Shown here piece by piece: positions 7,160-15,168 of a DNA stretch of 17,053 bases. The stretch's first letter is position 1. The number at the start of each line of letters is the position of its first letter. A program made the position numbers and the translations under genes. This DNA is from Pseudomonadota bacterium. GTDB lineage: Bacteria; Pseudomonadota; Gammaproteobacteria; Steroidobacterales; Steroidobacteraceae. The stretch covers positions 1,674 through 18,726 of the forward strand of contig JAJZLX010000327.1 in the NCBI GenBank assembly GCA_021850555.1, given 5' to 3'. The notes below the pieces were generated by a model. That model searched no databases. It had not been told where the DNA came from and worked only from the letters and a program-made list of their open reading frames with translations.

Positions 7160-8275
7160 ATGGGCGGCGCAGCTTCAGTGGAATCATGGCTGGTCACGGC
7201 GGGACGGGACCGGCGTCCGGGTGCGCCGCTCAACGTCCCTCCCTGGCCGGCATCGAATTTCATCCTGGGGGAGCGCCGGACGTACTCGCGTGGCGACGCC
7301 ACGCCCGGCTGGGAGGCGCTCGAGGAGATCGTCGGCGGCCTGGAAGGCGGCACTTCCGTCGCGTTTGCTTCGGGAATGGCGGCGATCGCTGCGATATTCG
7401 AGCAACTTCCCGCCGGCTCGAGCGTCGTCTTGCCGGACGATGGGTACCAGGGTGTCGGAGGACTCGTCCAGGCCGGCGTGCGCCATGGCCGCTGGACCGT
7501 GCGTCACCTTGCGGTGACCGACACGGCCGGTTGGGTCGAGGCATGCGGCACGGCGGACCTGATCTGGCTCGAGTCGATGTCGAACCCGCTGCTGGCGGTT
7601 CCCGACCTCGATGTCATTTGTGCGGCAGCGCGCAAGCGTGGAGCGATCCTGGGCGTGGACAACACGTTCGCGACCCCGCTGAATCAGCGGCCGCTTGCAC
7701 TCGGCGCCGACGTGGCGGTGCAATCGGTCACCAAGTTCATCGGTGGGCACTCGGACCTGCTCGGTGGAGTGGCCACGGCGCGCGAGCCGGGTCTGGTGGC
7801 GGCACTACGGCGGGCCCGCGAGCTCGCGGGCGCCACTCCGGGCACACTGGAGACGTTTCTGGCGGTTCGCGGGGCCCGCACGCTGGCATTGCGGCTGGAG
7901 CGGGCGCAGCGTAACGCGATGACACTGGCCGAGCGCCTTGCGTGCCATCCGAGTGTTGCGCTGACTCGCTATCCGGGCCTGAAGAGTCACCCGACGCACG
8001 AGGCCGCGCGCCGTCTGCTCGAGGGTTTCGGCACGATCATCTCCTTCGACGTGCGCGGTGATGCCTGCGCCGCCGATGCGGTGTGCGCCGGCCTGCGGCT
8101 CATCCAACATGCCACCAGCCTCGGGGCGGTCGAGTCCACCATCGAGCGGCGGGCGGGGGTGGCCGGACAGCAGCACCTGCCGCCCTCGCTGCTGCGCCTG
8201 AGCGTGGGAATCGAGGCGCTCGAGGATCTGTGGGCCGATCTGGATCGGGCGCTGCGGGCCGGCACACGCGGGTGA
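7160..8275 (+). CDS. Cys/Met-metabolism PLP-dependent enzyme (cystathionine gamma-synthase / gamma- or beta-lyase type)
   Basis: A 371-residue fold-type-I PLP enzyme of the trans-sulfuration family (381 residues if ATG at 7130 is used; residue numbers here count from 7130). Diagnostic motifs appear in the usual order: TYSRGDATPGWEALE (51-65, with the phosphate-binding Tyr and Arg), FASGMAA (79-85), the cofactor-stacking Tyr in DDGYQG (103-108), ESMSNPL (148-154), DNTFATP (177-183), and SVTKFIGGHSD (199-209) with Lys202 as the Schiff-base lysine. ATSLGAVES and LLRLSVGIE near the C-terminus bind the substrate carboxylate. Family members interconvert cysteine, homocysteine and cystathionine or make H2S; motifs do not separate synthase from lyase. 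The family is usually about 380-400 residues, so it is full length. A glutathione S-transferase gene follows after 77 bases. Confidence 0.92.
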   Translation: MGGAASVESWLVTAGRDRRPGAPLNVPPWPASNFILGERRTYSRGDATPGWEALEEIVGGLEGGTSVAFASGMAAIAAIFEQLPAGSSVVLPDDGYQGVGGLVQAGVRHGRWTVRHLAVTDTAGWVEACGTADLIWLESMSNPLLAVPDLDVICAAARKRGAILGVDNTFATPLNQRPLALGADVAVQSVTKFIGGHSDLLGGVATAREPGLVAALRRARELAGATPGTLETFLAVRGARTLALRLERAQRNAMTLAERLACHPSVALTRYPGLKSHPTHEAARRLLEGFGTIISFDVRGDACAADAVCAGLRLIQHATSLGAVESTIERRAGVAGQQHLPPSLLRLSVGIEALEDLWADLDRALRAGTRG

Positions 8276-8309
8276 TGTGGACGCTCGAGCGCGCCCGCAG
8301 GAGAGCATG

Positions 8310-8363
8310 ATGCATACCCCGCGCCGGCACGGGTGCTCCGGGAGGCGATTCGATGCGCTATGA
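8310..8363 (+). CDS. Possible short upstream ORF overlapping the GST start
   Basis: A small ORF begins at ATG 8310 (or the adjacent ATG 8307) after AGGAG at 8299-8303, and stops with TGA at 8361-8363, 11 bases inside the glutathione S-transferase gene. It would encode 17-18 residues rich in Arg, His and Gly, with no recognisable family. If translated, it would couple to the downstream start. This is weak evidence, based only on ribosome-binding-site spacing and overlap. Confidence 0.15.
   Translation: MHTPRRHGCSGRRFDAL
8341..8345 (+). promoter_or_regulatory. Strong ribosome-binding site of the GST gene
   Basis: GGAGG at 8341-8345 lies seven bases before ATG 8353 and fixes the GST start. It lies inside the possible short upstream ORF. 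Confidence 0.65.
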
Positions 8364-9084
8364 GCTCTATTACTGGCCGACGATCCAGGGACGAGGTGAA
8401 TTCATACGGCTCGCACTCGAGGAGGCTGGGTGTGAGTACGAGGACGTGGCACGCTGCACGGGCAGAGGCCGGGGTGTTGCTCGACTGCTGCGGATGCTTG
8501 CGGGACGGGACGGTGGCGAGTTGCCGTTTGCCCCACCGATCCTCAAGGCCGGCCGGCGGGTCTTGGCGCAGACCGCGAACATCCTGTACTTTCTCGGAAC
8601 TCGGCATGGCCTCGCGCCGAGGGCAGAGCGGCGGCGGCTGTGGATTCACCAGCTGCAGCTGACGATCGGGGATCTCGTCGATGAGGTGCATGATACCCAT
8701 CATCCGATTGGCTCCGGTTTGTTCTACGAGGAGCAGAAGCCGCAAGCGCGGCGACGCGCCCGGGACTTCCTGGACAATCGTCTGCCGAAGTACCTGGACT
8801 ACTTCGAGCGGGTGCTGGCGCGCAACCCGGGGGACCGGGGATGGCTCGCGGGTGCCCGAGTGACCTACGCCGATCTGTCACTGTTCCAGGTTCTGCTCGG
8901 CCTTGGTTACGCGTTCCCGGCCACGATGCGCCGCGCCGCGCCGAGATATCGGCGCTTGGACGCGCTGCGCCGGGCGGTCGAACAGCGCCCGCGGATCCAA
9001 GCCTATCTTCAGTCGGACCGGCGTCTATCCTTCAGCGAAGCGGGGATCTTCCGCCATTATCCGCAGCTCGAGGCGCGACGCTGA
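8353..9084 (+). CDS. Glutathione S-transferase, Tyr-type
   Basis: A 243-residue soluble transferase with a thioredoxin-like N-terminal domain (about 1-83) and an all-alpha C-terminal domain (about 95-220). The opening ELYYWPTIQGRGEFIRLAL resembles Tyr-dependent (sigma/pi/alpha-like) classes, with Tyr6 or Tyr7 as the likely thiol-activating residue. PFAPPILKAG (58-67) carries the cis-Pro, and QTANILYFLG (73-82) supplies the gamma-glutamyl-binding Gln-Thr. A C-terminal WLAGARVTYADLSLFQVL segment (about 164-181) has the Asp of the N-capping box. Family members conjugate glutathione to electrophiles or reduce peroxides; the substrate here is unknown. It lies downstream of the PLP-enzyme gene on the same strand and is likely co-transcribed, a loose sulfur-metabolism link. 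Its stop codon lies within the 9079-9117 hairpin. Confidence 0.9.
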   Translation: MRYELYYWPTIQGRGEFIRLALEEAGCEYEDVARCTGRGRGVARLLRMLAGRDGGELPFAPPILKAGRRVLAQTANILYFLGTRHGLAPRAERRRLWIHQLQLTIGDLVDEVHDTHHPIGSGLFYEEQKPQARRRARDFLDNRLPKYLDYFERVLARNPGDRGWLAGARVTYADLSLFQVLLGLGYAFPATMRRAAPRYRRLDALRRAVEQRPRIQAYLQSDRRLSFSEAGIFRHYPQLEARR

Positions 9085-9117
9085 CTCGTGCCGGCTCCGT
9101 GCGCCGGCGCGTCAGCG
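9079..9117. terminator. Stop-codon hairpin, strong bidirectional terminator candidate
   Basis: An outer 7-bp stem (9079-9085 with 9111-9117) and an inner stem of 8 pairs (9088-9095 with 9103-9110, one G-T wobble) are separated by a 2-base bulge and closed by a 7-base loop. The outer stem contains the GST stop TGA (9082-9084) and, on the other strand, the patatin gene stop (9112-9114). No T-tract flanks it on either strand. Confidence 0.5.
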
Positions 9118-10407
9118 GGCACCGGCGGACACGGGGCACTGCGGCGGGCGTCCGGGCGCGGCACGGTGGGAGCGGCCGATCCGATTGAGGACCGCAAGCG
9201 CAGTGCTCCAGACTCTGTGCTCGCGGGCGCAGCGCTCCCCGTAGGCGAACACGGCTCTCATGGCCGCCGGCTTCAAATCTGTCGTGAGCCCGTCGAGCGG
9301 GTAGCTCGCCGGGATTTCGGCGACCTGCAAGTTCGCGCCTTGCCGCTGTGCAAACGCATCGACCAGCTTCACCCGGGATCGGGAGTCGCTCACCAGGACG
9401 GTGTCGGCGCTGCGCATGAGAATAGCGGCCGTGCTGTTCCGTGTGGTCACACGGCGCTCCCGCAGGTGGCCGTTGATGACGAGATAGACGTTGGCACCGT
9501 CCAGGAGTTTGATGCGCCCGGGAAGGATTGTGACCACCCCCGGAGCGAACAGGAACGAGGAGCTCGCCGAGCCGTCGACCTGCATCTCATCGAAGAGCTT
9601 GCCGCCGGCTTGCACGGGCAGCAGCACCGGCGGGAAATCGCCCGGTATGCTGGCCGAGGCGATCAGCACCTTGCGAAAGAGCCACAAAGCGCGCGCGCCA
9701 CCCCGGGCCGCAATCGCCCCCATGTTCCAGACGACGACCTCGCCGGTATCGAGGTCGGTCGTGGCGACCAGCAGCAGCCGTCCACGCGCCGACTGCGCCG
9801 CGACGGCACGCAACAATCCGGGCGTCGCATACCGGTCCACCAATTGCCGCAGCGGAGCGCCGCGAAACAGGCTCCAGCCAAACAGCGCGCCGAACCAGCC
9901 GAACATTCTGCGCTCGAGCAAGGGCGGTGCGTCCGGACTCCGGAAGGCGCCCGAAAGCTTGTTGTCCCATTGAGGCCCAAGAAACGCGAATGGAGCGATG
10001 AGCGCCCCGACGCTGACGCCGGTGACGATCTGAAATTGGGGCCGCGTTGCGAGCTGTGACCACCCGCAGAGCACGCCGGCGCCGAATGCCCCGGCGCCAC
10101 CCCCGCCGGACAAGACCAGAATATTCACCGGGCCGCCGTCAGCCGATCGCTCGACACCGGAGAGGTGGGTGACCGCCCAGCGGTGGAATTGCCGTACGCT
10201 CATCTCTCCGGGCCAGCGGATCTGCGCCGGGAAGCCGGGAATGCGCACGCTCGAGTATTGGGCGGGCGGTGCGGGCCTGCGGCTGAGCGCCGCACACCCG
10301 GCCATCAGGGCAAGGGAGCACAGGCACGCGGCGAGCGCCGCGAGCGTCGCGGCCGAACGCCCGCGCCGCGCACAATTTCCCGTCTGTTCGCCCAGGTGAT
10401 CAGACAT
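9112..10407 (-). CDS. Patatin-like phospholipase, predicted outer-membrane lipoprotein
   Basis: A 431-residue lipoprotein (440 if the TTG at 10434 is used). A basic N-terminus is followed by a hydrophobic stretch ending in the lipobox LMAGC, with Cys38 as the acylated residue. The next residue is Ala, not Asp, which predicts outer-membrane sorting. The patatin fold shows a Gly-rich oxyanion loop (GGGGAGAFG, about 101-108), the nucleophile elbow GVSVG (130-134, Ser132) and the second dyad member VDG (Asp278). Family members hydrolyse phospholipids or other acyl esters, so this one is probably active on envelope lipids. The ATG at 10407 was chosen because it is conventional and keeps a normal signal; neither start has a clear ribosome-binding site. 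It is convergent with the GST gene and divergent from the efflux operon. Confidence 0.87.
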   Translation of the reverse strand: MSDHLGEQTGNCARRGRSAATLAALAACLCSLALMAGCAALSRRPAPPAQYSSVRIPGFPAQIRWPGEMSVRQFHRWAVTHLSGVERSADGGPVNILVLSGGGGAGAFGAGVLCGWSQLATRPQFQIVTGVSVGALIAPFAFLGPQWDNKLSGAFRSPDAPPLLERRMFGWFGALFGWSLFRGAPLRQLVDRYATPGLLRAVAAQSARGRLLLVATTDLDTGEVVVWNMGAIAARGGARALWLFRKVLIASASIPGDFPPVLLPVQAGGKLFDEMQVDGSASSSFLFAPGVVTILPGRIKLLDGANVYLVINGHLRERRVTTRNSTAAILMRSADTVLVSDSRSRVKLVDAFAQRQGANLQVAEIPASYPLDGLTTDLKPAAMRAVFAYGERCAREHRVWSTALAVLNRIGRSHRAAPGRPPQCPVSAGAR

Positions 10408-10710
10408 GATCTTGTGGGAAGCTGCACTGCGCAAAGTAAGGAATTTCCCCTGCGGATCGGGCCGGCACCATCCGTAGAAATCCCCACTGCACCGACCTCG
10501 GAGCGCTCCCCGGCAAGCGCGCCATACGGTCTCACCTGCCGCGGCGCCGGATGCTCATTCGGCTGTGCGCCCAGGGAGCGAGGATCCCGGCAGCTTGCGC
10601 ACGGCGCGGCCTGTGAACTGTACCTATTCCCCGGTCGTGGGTTTGGCGAGAGCATGTTACGAAGTCGGCTGTTGGGAGCCGTCCCGCCGTACATGGGATG
10701 AGTTGGAGTC
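10408..10710. other. Divergent promoter region between patatin and efflux genes
   Basis: About 300 bases without a supportable gene. They must hold the promoters of the minus-strand lipase gene and the plus-strand efflux operon. I could not identify a convincing -35/-10 pair on either strand: the best plus-strand AT-containing patch, around 10615-10630 (TACCTATT), has no well-spaced -35. No clear operator palindrome was found. No TetR-type regulator gene, often found beside ybh-type operons, is in the window. Confidence 0.4.
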
Positions 10711-12312
10711 ATGTCGGAGTTCTCCCGCAGCGGCCGCAGGCGGCCGGACCACGTGTCATCATCCTGGATCCGCCGGATCGCCGCCGTTCGCCGCGGCGCT
10801 TTGTTGGGGGCCTCGGCGCTGGCCCTGACGGCGTGCGCCGTCGGACCGCATTTCACCCGGCCGATTGCCCCGATGGCGAGCGCCTATACGGCCCTCGAAC
10901 GACAATCCGGCGTGCTTACCGGCCACGGCGAGCGCACGCAGCGGCTGATCATCGACGGGGCGATCCCGGCGCAATGGTGGGAGCTGTTTCATTCCGCGCC
11001 GCTCGAGCGCGTGCTGTGCCGAGCGATCGCGGACAATCCGACTCTCGCCGCCGCGCACGCGACGCTTGCTCAGGCGCAGCAGGTCTTGCTGGCTGCCCGC
11101 GGCGCGTACTACCCGCAGTTGGACTTCGGCGCGACGCTCGAGCGCCAGCAAGGCCCGGCGTTTGCGCTGGGGCTGCTCGGGATCCTGCCGGGTAAACATC
11201 GACTGCCGACTTTCGACTTGTACGCCTTGGGCCCGACCGTCAGCTACGCGCCCGAGGTCTTCGGCCTGACCCGGCGCGAGGTGCAAGCGCGGCGGGCCGG
11301 CGCCGAGTTCGAGCGCGACCAACTCGCGGCGGCATACCTCGCGATCACGGGCAACGCGGTCGAGCAGGCGTTGACTCTGGCCGAGCTGCGCGTGGAAATC
11401 GACGCGATCAGGGGAATCATCGGGGATGACGAGCGCAACCTGAGGCTCGTACGGTGGAAATTCAGCGTCGGGCGGGCGCCGCGCACCGATGTGCTCACCG
11501 CACTGACACGGCTCGACACCGATGAGGCACGCCTGCCTCCGTTGCGCCAGGCGCAGGTGATCGCCGCCGATGCGTTGGCGATACTGGCCGGTGAGATTCC
11601 GGGGCAGTGGGCGCCGCCTGAATTCACTCTGGCAGACTTCCATCTGCCCGGGAGGCTCCCGCTCAGCCTCCCCTCGCGGCTGGTCCGGCAGCGTCCGGAC
11701 ATCCTGGCCGCCGAAGAGCAGGTACACCTGCGCAGCGCCGAGGTGGGTATCGCGACGGCGCGCATGTATCCGCGCCTGGAACTGTCGGCGTCGATCGCCA
11801 CGGCCGCACTGACCCCAGAGGCGCTCTTTGGCGGTTCGAGCGGCGTGTGGGCGCTGATGGCCGGCCTCACCGCACCTGTCTTTCATGGCGGCGCGCTGCG
11901 AGCCGAGCGGCGCGCCTCGCTCGAGGCGCTCAAAGCATCCCTCGCCCTGTATCGACAGACGGTGCTCACCGCGTTCGGTCAGGTCACCGATACGCTGCAC
12001 GCGCTCGGCAACGATGCCGCGCTCGCGGCTGCCGAGCGGCGCACGCTCGCGGTCGCCCGAACATCGGTTCGGCTGCAGCGGGCAAGCTATGCCGCGGGGC
12101 GCGGCAACGTACTGCAGCTCCTCGACGCCGAACGCAGTTACCAGCAAGCCCGGCTCGGCTTCGCCGCGGCCAGGGCGCGCCGCTATATCGACAGCGCGCG
12201 GCTGCTGGTCGCGCTGGGCGGCGGCTGGTGGAACAGCGCGGCAATGGACTCTCGAGCCTCCGCCGCGCACTCCGGCACGGGCAAACGCCGCCAGGGTGAG
12301 CCGCCCCGATGA
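10711..12312 (+). CDS. Outer-membrane efflux channel lipoprotein, TolC/NodT/OprM type
   Basis: A 533-residue RND/ABC-type outer-membrane factor. The N-terminus has an Arg-rich region, then a hydrophobic stretch and lipobox LTAC with Cys42 for lipidation. VGPHFTRP (44-51) follows, typical of NodT-family lipoproteins. Two outer-membrane-efflux repeats follow: the first carries NPTLAAAHATLAQAQQ early, and the second carries RLVRQRPDILAAEEQVHLR and the YAAGRGNVLQLLDAER segment near the C-terminus. The protein should form a trimeric channel across the outer membrane and periplasm. The pre-Cys leader of about 41 residues is longer than usual; GTG at 10753 would give a more normal signal, but it has no ribosome-binding site. 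ATG 10711 is preceded by GGAG only two bases away, also imperfect. Its stop overlaps the adaptor start by four bases (ATGA), so the channel is dedicated to this exporter. Confidence 0.92.
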   Translation: MSEFSRSGRRRPDHVSSSWIRRIAAVRRGALLGASALALTACAVGPHFTRPIAPMASAYTALERQSGVLTGHGERTQRLIIDGAIPAQWWELFHSAPLERVLCRAIADNPTLAAAHATLAQAQQVLLAARGAYYPQLDFGATLERQQGPAFALGLLGILPGKHRLPTFDLYALGPTVSYAPEVFGLTRREVQARRAGAEFERDQLAAAYLAITGNAVEQALTLAELRVEIDAIRGIIGDDERNLRLVRWKFSVGRAPRTDVLTALTRLDTDEARLPPLRQAQVIAADALAILAGEIPGQWAPPEFTLADFHLPGRLPLSLPSRLVRQRPDILAAEEQVHLRSAEVGIATARMYPRLELSASIATAALTPEALFGGSSGVWALMAGLTAPVFHGGALRAERRASLEALKASLALYRQTVLTAFGQVTDTLHALGNDAALAAAERRTLAVARTSVRLQRASYAAGRGNVLQLLDAERSYQQARLGFAAARARRYIDSARLLVALGGGWWNSAAMDSRASAAHSGTGKRRQGEPPR

Positions 12313-13376
12313 AGCCCAATCGTCGCTACCTCGTACTGACCACCGTGGCTTGCCTGGGTCTGGCCGCAGTCCTGCTGTACGGGTGGCTGCGCCCCAGGCC
12401 GGCGGGGAATGTCCTGACGCTTTACGGCAATGTGGACATCTGGGAGGTGCGGCCGGCATTCAACGACAATGGGCCGATCGCGCGGATGCTGGTCGTGGAG
12501 GGCGACCGGGTGCGAAAGGGCGAGCTCATCGCGCAGATGGACGATTCGCGGTATGCGGCGCGCCTCGCGGCCGCGACCCATGCGGCCGCGAATCTTCGGG
12601 CCGTCCTTCTGCGGTTGACCCATGGCTCACGGCCACAGCAGATCGCACAGGCAAGAGCGACGATGGAGGGATTGCGCGCGATCTATCGCAATGCTCAGAG
12701 CAACTACGCGCGGACCCTTATGCTCATTCCTCAAGGCATCGCCTCCATCCAGGATCGCGACGATGCGCGCGCGCAGGTGCGCGCCGCCCGCGCCAACTAT
12801 CGGGCGGCGCTGCAAACCTACTCGCTGGCTGTTGAGGGACCAAGGCGCGAGGATATTATCGCGGCGCGCAACGCCTATGCCGCTGCGGTCGCCACCGCGC
12901 AGCTCGCCGCGCGGGAGCTGGCGGACACTCGGCTGCGCGCACCGGCGAAGGGCGTGGTGGAGGAGCGCATTCTCGAGCCGGGCGACATGGCCTCGCCGGG
13001 CACGCCCGTCTACACCATTGCGCTCACTTCGCCGCTGTGGGTGCGCGCCTACGTACCCGAGAGGGATCTCGGCAGGATTGCGCCGGGCATGCCGGCACAG
13101 ATCATGACGGACAGCTTTCCGGGACGGCGTTATACCGGTTGGGTCGGCTACATCTCCCCGACGGCGGAATTCACGCCGAGGACGGTCGAGACGCCGCAGA
13201 TGCGCACGCAGCTTGTGTATCAGGTGCGTATCTACGCGTGCGGCTCCCCCGGGGGGCTCCGCCTGGGAATGCCCGCGACGGTGCTCATCGATCTGTCGCG
13301 TCACGCCGCCGCAGTCGGCGGCGGCGGTCGCGGCTCGGCGCGATCGTGCGGAGGACGGCATGTCATCCGAGAGTGA
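12309..13376 (+). CDS. Periplasmic adaptor (membrane fusion) protein, YbhG/HlyD family
   Basis: A 355-residue adaptor linking the inner-membrane exporter to the outer-membrane channel. One N-terminal membrane anchor (about 8-27) is followed by the first half of the lipoyl-like domain (GNVDIWEVRPAF, 40-51, to LVVEGDRVRKGELIAQMDD, 61-79), a long alpha-helical coiled-coil hairpin (about 80-205), the second lipoyl half with RLRAPAKGVVEERILEPGD (208-226), and a beta-barrel ending in YISPTAEFTPRTVETP (281-296), a YbhG-like signature. The usual Gly-Gly of the first half-motif reads NDNG (52-55) here. A Gly/Arg-rich tail (about 331-355) extends past the barrel and is read over the start of the next gene (17-base overlap). 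In E. coli, YbhG works with YbhF, YbhS and YbhR, exactly the genes found next. Confidence 0.93.
   Translation: MKPNRRYLVLTTVACLGLAAVLLYGWLRPRPAGNVLTLYGNVDIWEVRPAFNDNGPIARMLVVEGDRVRKGELIAQMDDSRYAARLAAATHAAANLRAVLLRLTHGSRPQQIAQARATMEGLRAIYRNAQSNYARTLMLIPQGIASIQDRDDARAQVRAARANYRAALQTYSLAVEGPRREDIIAARNAYAAAVATAQLAARELADTRLRAPAKGVVEERILEPGDMASPGTPVYTIALTSPLWVRAYVPERDLGRIAPGMPAQIMTDSFPGRRYTGWVGYISPTAEFTPRTVETPQMRTQLVYQVRIYACGSPGGLRLGMPATVLIDLSRHAAAVGGGGRGSARSCGGRHVIRE
13350..13354 (+). promoter_or_regulatory. Ribosome-binding site fixing the ATPase start
   Basis: GGAGG at 13350-13354 lies five bases before ATG 13360, inside the 3' end of the adaptor gene. It argues against the longer in-frame start at 13213, whose extra 49 residues have no family similarity. 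Confidence 0.7.
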
Positions 13377-15168
13377 GCCGCCGCCGGCGCTTCGACTCGA
13401 GAACGTCTCACATACCTTCACCGCGGGCGGGCGGGCGCTGCGGGCCCTCGAGGATATCTCGACCCGCAGCGCGCGCGGCGCAGTGACCGGCGTGATCGGC
13501 CCCGACGGTGCGGGAAAGACCACGTTGCTGCGCTTGGTGGCCGGACTTCTGCGCCTGCAGCGCGGTCGTCTCGAAGTGTTCGGCGTCGACGTCGCACGGG
13601 ATCCGGACGGAGTGCGCAGGCGCATCGGCTACATGCCGCAGCGCTTCGGTCTCTACGAGGATCTCACCGTTCGCGAGAACCTGGATCTCTATGGGAAGTT
13701 GCAGAATGTCGCGCCGGCCGAGCGCGACGCGCGCGACCGCGAGCTGTTGCACATGACCGGCCTCGGGCCGTTCATGAATCGGCTGGCGGGACGGCTCTCG
13801 GGCGGCATGAAGCAGAAACTTGGCCTGGCCTGCACCCTCGTGCGCGTGCCGATGCTGCTGCTGCTCGATGAGCCCACGGTCGGGGTCGATCCGGTGTCCC
13901 GGCGGGAGCTTTGGGAAATCCTCGCGCACCTGGTTCACGCCGAGCGCTTGACCGTGATCCTGAGCACGGCCTACCTCGATGAAGCCGAGCGGTGTCAGCG
14001 CGTGCTCCTGTTGCACCAGGGACGGCTCGTGGGTGCCGCCGATCCGGCCAGTTTCACCGCCGCGGCATACGGGCGAAGCTTCCATGTGTCGGTCTCCGGG
14101 CTCGGCAAGCGCCAGCTGCAGGAGCGGATCGCCCGTGTCCCCGGTGTGATCGATGCCACCATTCAGGGTGCGTTTGTGCGGGTGGTGACCGAGTCCGGCG
14201 TGCAGCTGACGAGTGTGGCGCTGCCGCCGAAGTCTGGACCGCTGCACATCCTTTCGGTTCCGCCGCGGTTCGAGGACAGTTTCGTGACACTGCTGAAATC
14301 GATCCGTGCATCGTCGGGCTCGCGGCCGCCGGTCCAACCCCGCGGCGGAGCGGAACGGGCGATGCGCAGCGCGGGCGCGACGACGGCCCGCGCAACTCGT
14401 GCCTCGGGCCAGGATGCGGTCATCATCGCCGAGGAGCTCACGCGCCGGTTCGGAAACTTCGTGGCGGTGGATGGCGTTTCATTCACGGTACGCCGTGGCG
14501 AGATCTTCGGACTGCTCGGTGCAAACGGCGCCGGCAAGTCGACCACGTTCCGGATGCTCTGTGGGTTGTTGCCGGCTTCCGCGGGCACACTGCGCGTGGC
14601 GGGCTTCGATTTGCGGCGCGCGGCAGCCTCCGCCCGCGGGCGCATCGGCTACATGGCGCAGAAATTCTCCCTTTACGGTGATCTGTCGGTCCTGGAAAAC
14701 CTGCGCTTCTTCGCCAGCGCTTATCGTCTCGAGGGTCCGCGCCGCCGCGCCCGAATCTCCTGGGCGATCGAGGAGTTCGAGCTCGCGCCGCGCGCGCAGG
14801 ACGTCAGCCGTGAGCTGCCGCTCGGGTTCAAGCAACGTCTGGGGCTCGCCTGTGCCTTGATGCACGAGCCCGATATCCTGTTTCTCGATGAGCCGACCTC
14901 GGGCATCGATCCGCTCGCGCGGCGTGAATTCTGGTGGCGGATCAACGCGCTCGCCGAGTCGGGCGTCACGGTGCTGGTGACCACGCATTTCATGGAGGAA
15001 GCCGAATACTGCGATCGGCTCGCGATCCTGGCGCAGGGCAGGGTGCTTGCTAGGGGTGATCCGGAGAGCATCAAAGACCGCGCCCGGAGCGCGGCGCGGC
15101 CCGAGCCGACCCTGGAAGATGCCTTCATCGCCTTGCTCCAGGCGGTGCCCCAGCCGAGCGCCGCATGA
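13360..15168 (+). CDS. Fused double ABC ATPase, YbhF-like
   Basis: A 602-residue protein with two nucleotide-binding domains in one chain (E. coli YbhF is about 578). NBD1 (about 10-225): Walker A GPDGAGKT (47-54), signature LSGGM (146-150), Walker B LLLLDEP (166-172); its switch position is Ala204 in STAYLDEAE instead of His. NBD2 (about 355-570): Walker A GANGAGKST (387-395), signature replaced by LPLGF (486-490), Walker B LFLDEP (507-512), switch His543 in TTHFMEEAE. In the head-to-tail dimer one ATP site combines the His543 side with the true LSGGM, and the other combines Ala204 with LPLGF. One active and one degenerate site are thus predicted. From memory, E. coli YbhF has the same pattern, so it is probably a family trait. 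A Gly/Ala/Arg-rich linker (about 315-352) joins the domains. It powers the two downstream permeases. The stop overlaps the next ATG by four bases. Confidence 0.94.
   Translation: MSSESEPPPALRLENVSHTFTAGGRALRALEDISTRSARGAVTGVIGPDGAGKTTLLRLVAGLLRLQRGRLEVFGVDVARDPDGVRRRIGYMPQRFGLYEDLTVRENLDLYGKLQNVAPAERDARDRELLHMTGLGPFMNRLAGRLSGGMKQKLGLACTLVRVPMLLLLDEPTVGVDPVSRRELWEILAHLVHAERLTVILSTAYLDEAERCQRVLLLHQGRLVGAADPASFTAAAYGRSFHVSVSGLGKRQLQERIARVPGVIDATIQGAFVRVVTESGVQLTSVALPPKSGPLHILSVPPRFEDSFVTLLKSIRASSGSRPPVQPRGGAERAMRSAGATTARATRASGQDAVIIAEELTRRFGNFVAVDGVSFTVRRGEIFGLLGANGAGKSTTFRMLCGLLPASAGTLRVAGFDLRRAAASARGRIGYMAQKFSLYGDLSVLENLRFFASAYRLEGPRRRARISWAIEEFELAPRAQDVSRELPLGFKQRLGLACALMHEPDILFLDEPTSGIDPLARREFWWRINALAESGVTVLVTTHFMEEAEYCDRLAILAQGRVLARGDPESIKDRARSAARPEPTLEDAFIALLQAVPQPSAA

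Noticed and set aside
8303..8338. Possible hairpin between the PLP-enzyme and GST genes (GAGCA/TGCTC)
   Set aside because: Long loop with a bulged inner stem and no T-tract; too weak to call a terminator.
9088..10059. 323-codon plus-strand ORF opposite the patatin gene
   Set aside because: No family features; the minus strand has the lipobox, GVSVG elbow and Asp-Gly dyad.
10759..12459. 566-codon minus-strand ORF opposite the outer-membrane channel gene
   Set aside because: Arg/Gln/Ala-rich shadow with no domain; the plus strand is a clear NodT-type channel.
13213..13359. Upstream in-frame extension of the double ATPase
   Set aside because: The extra 49 residues overlap the adaptor gene and resemble no family; ATG 13360 has GGAGG at good spacing.
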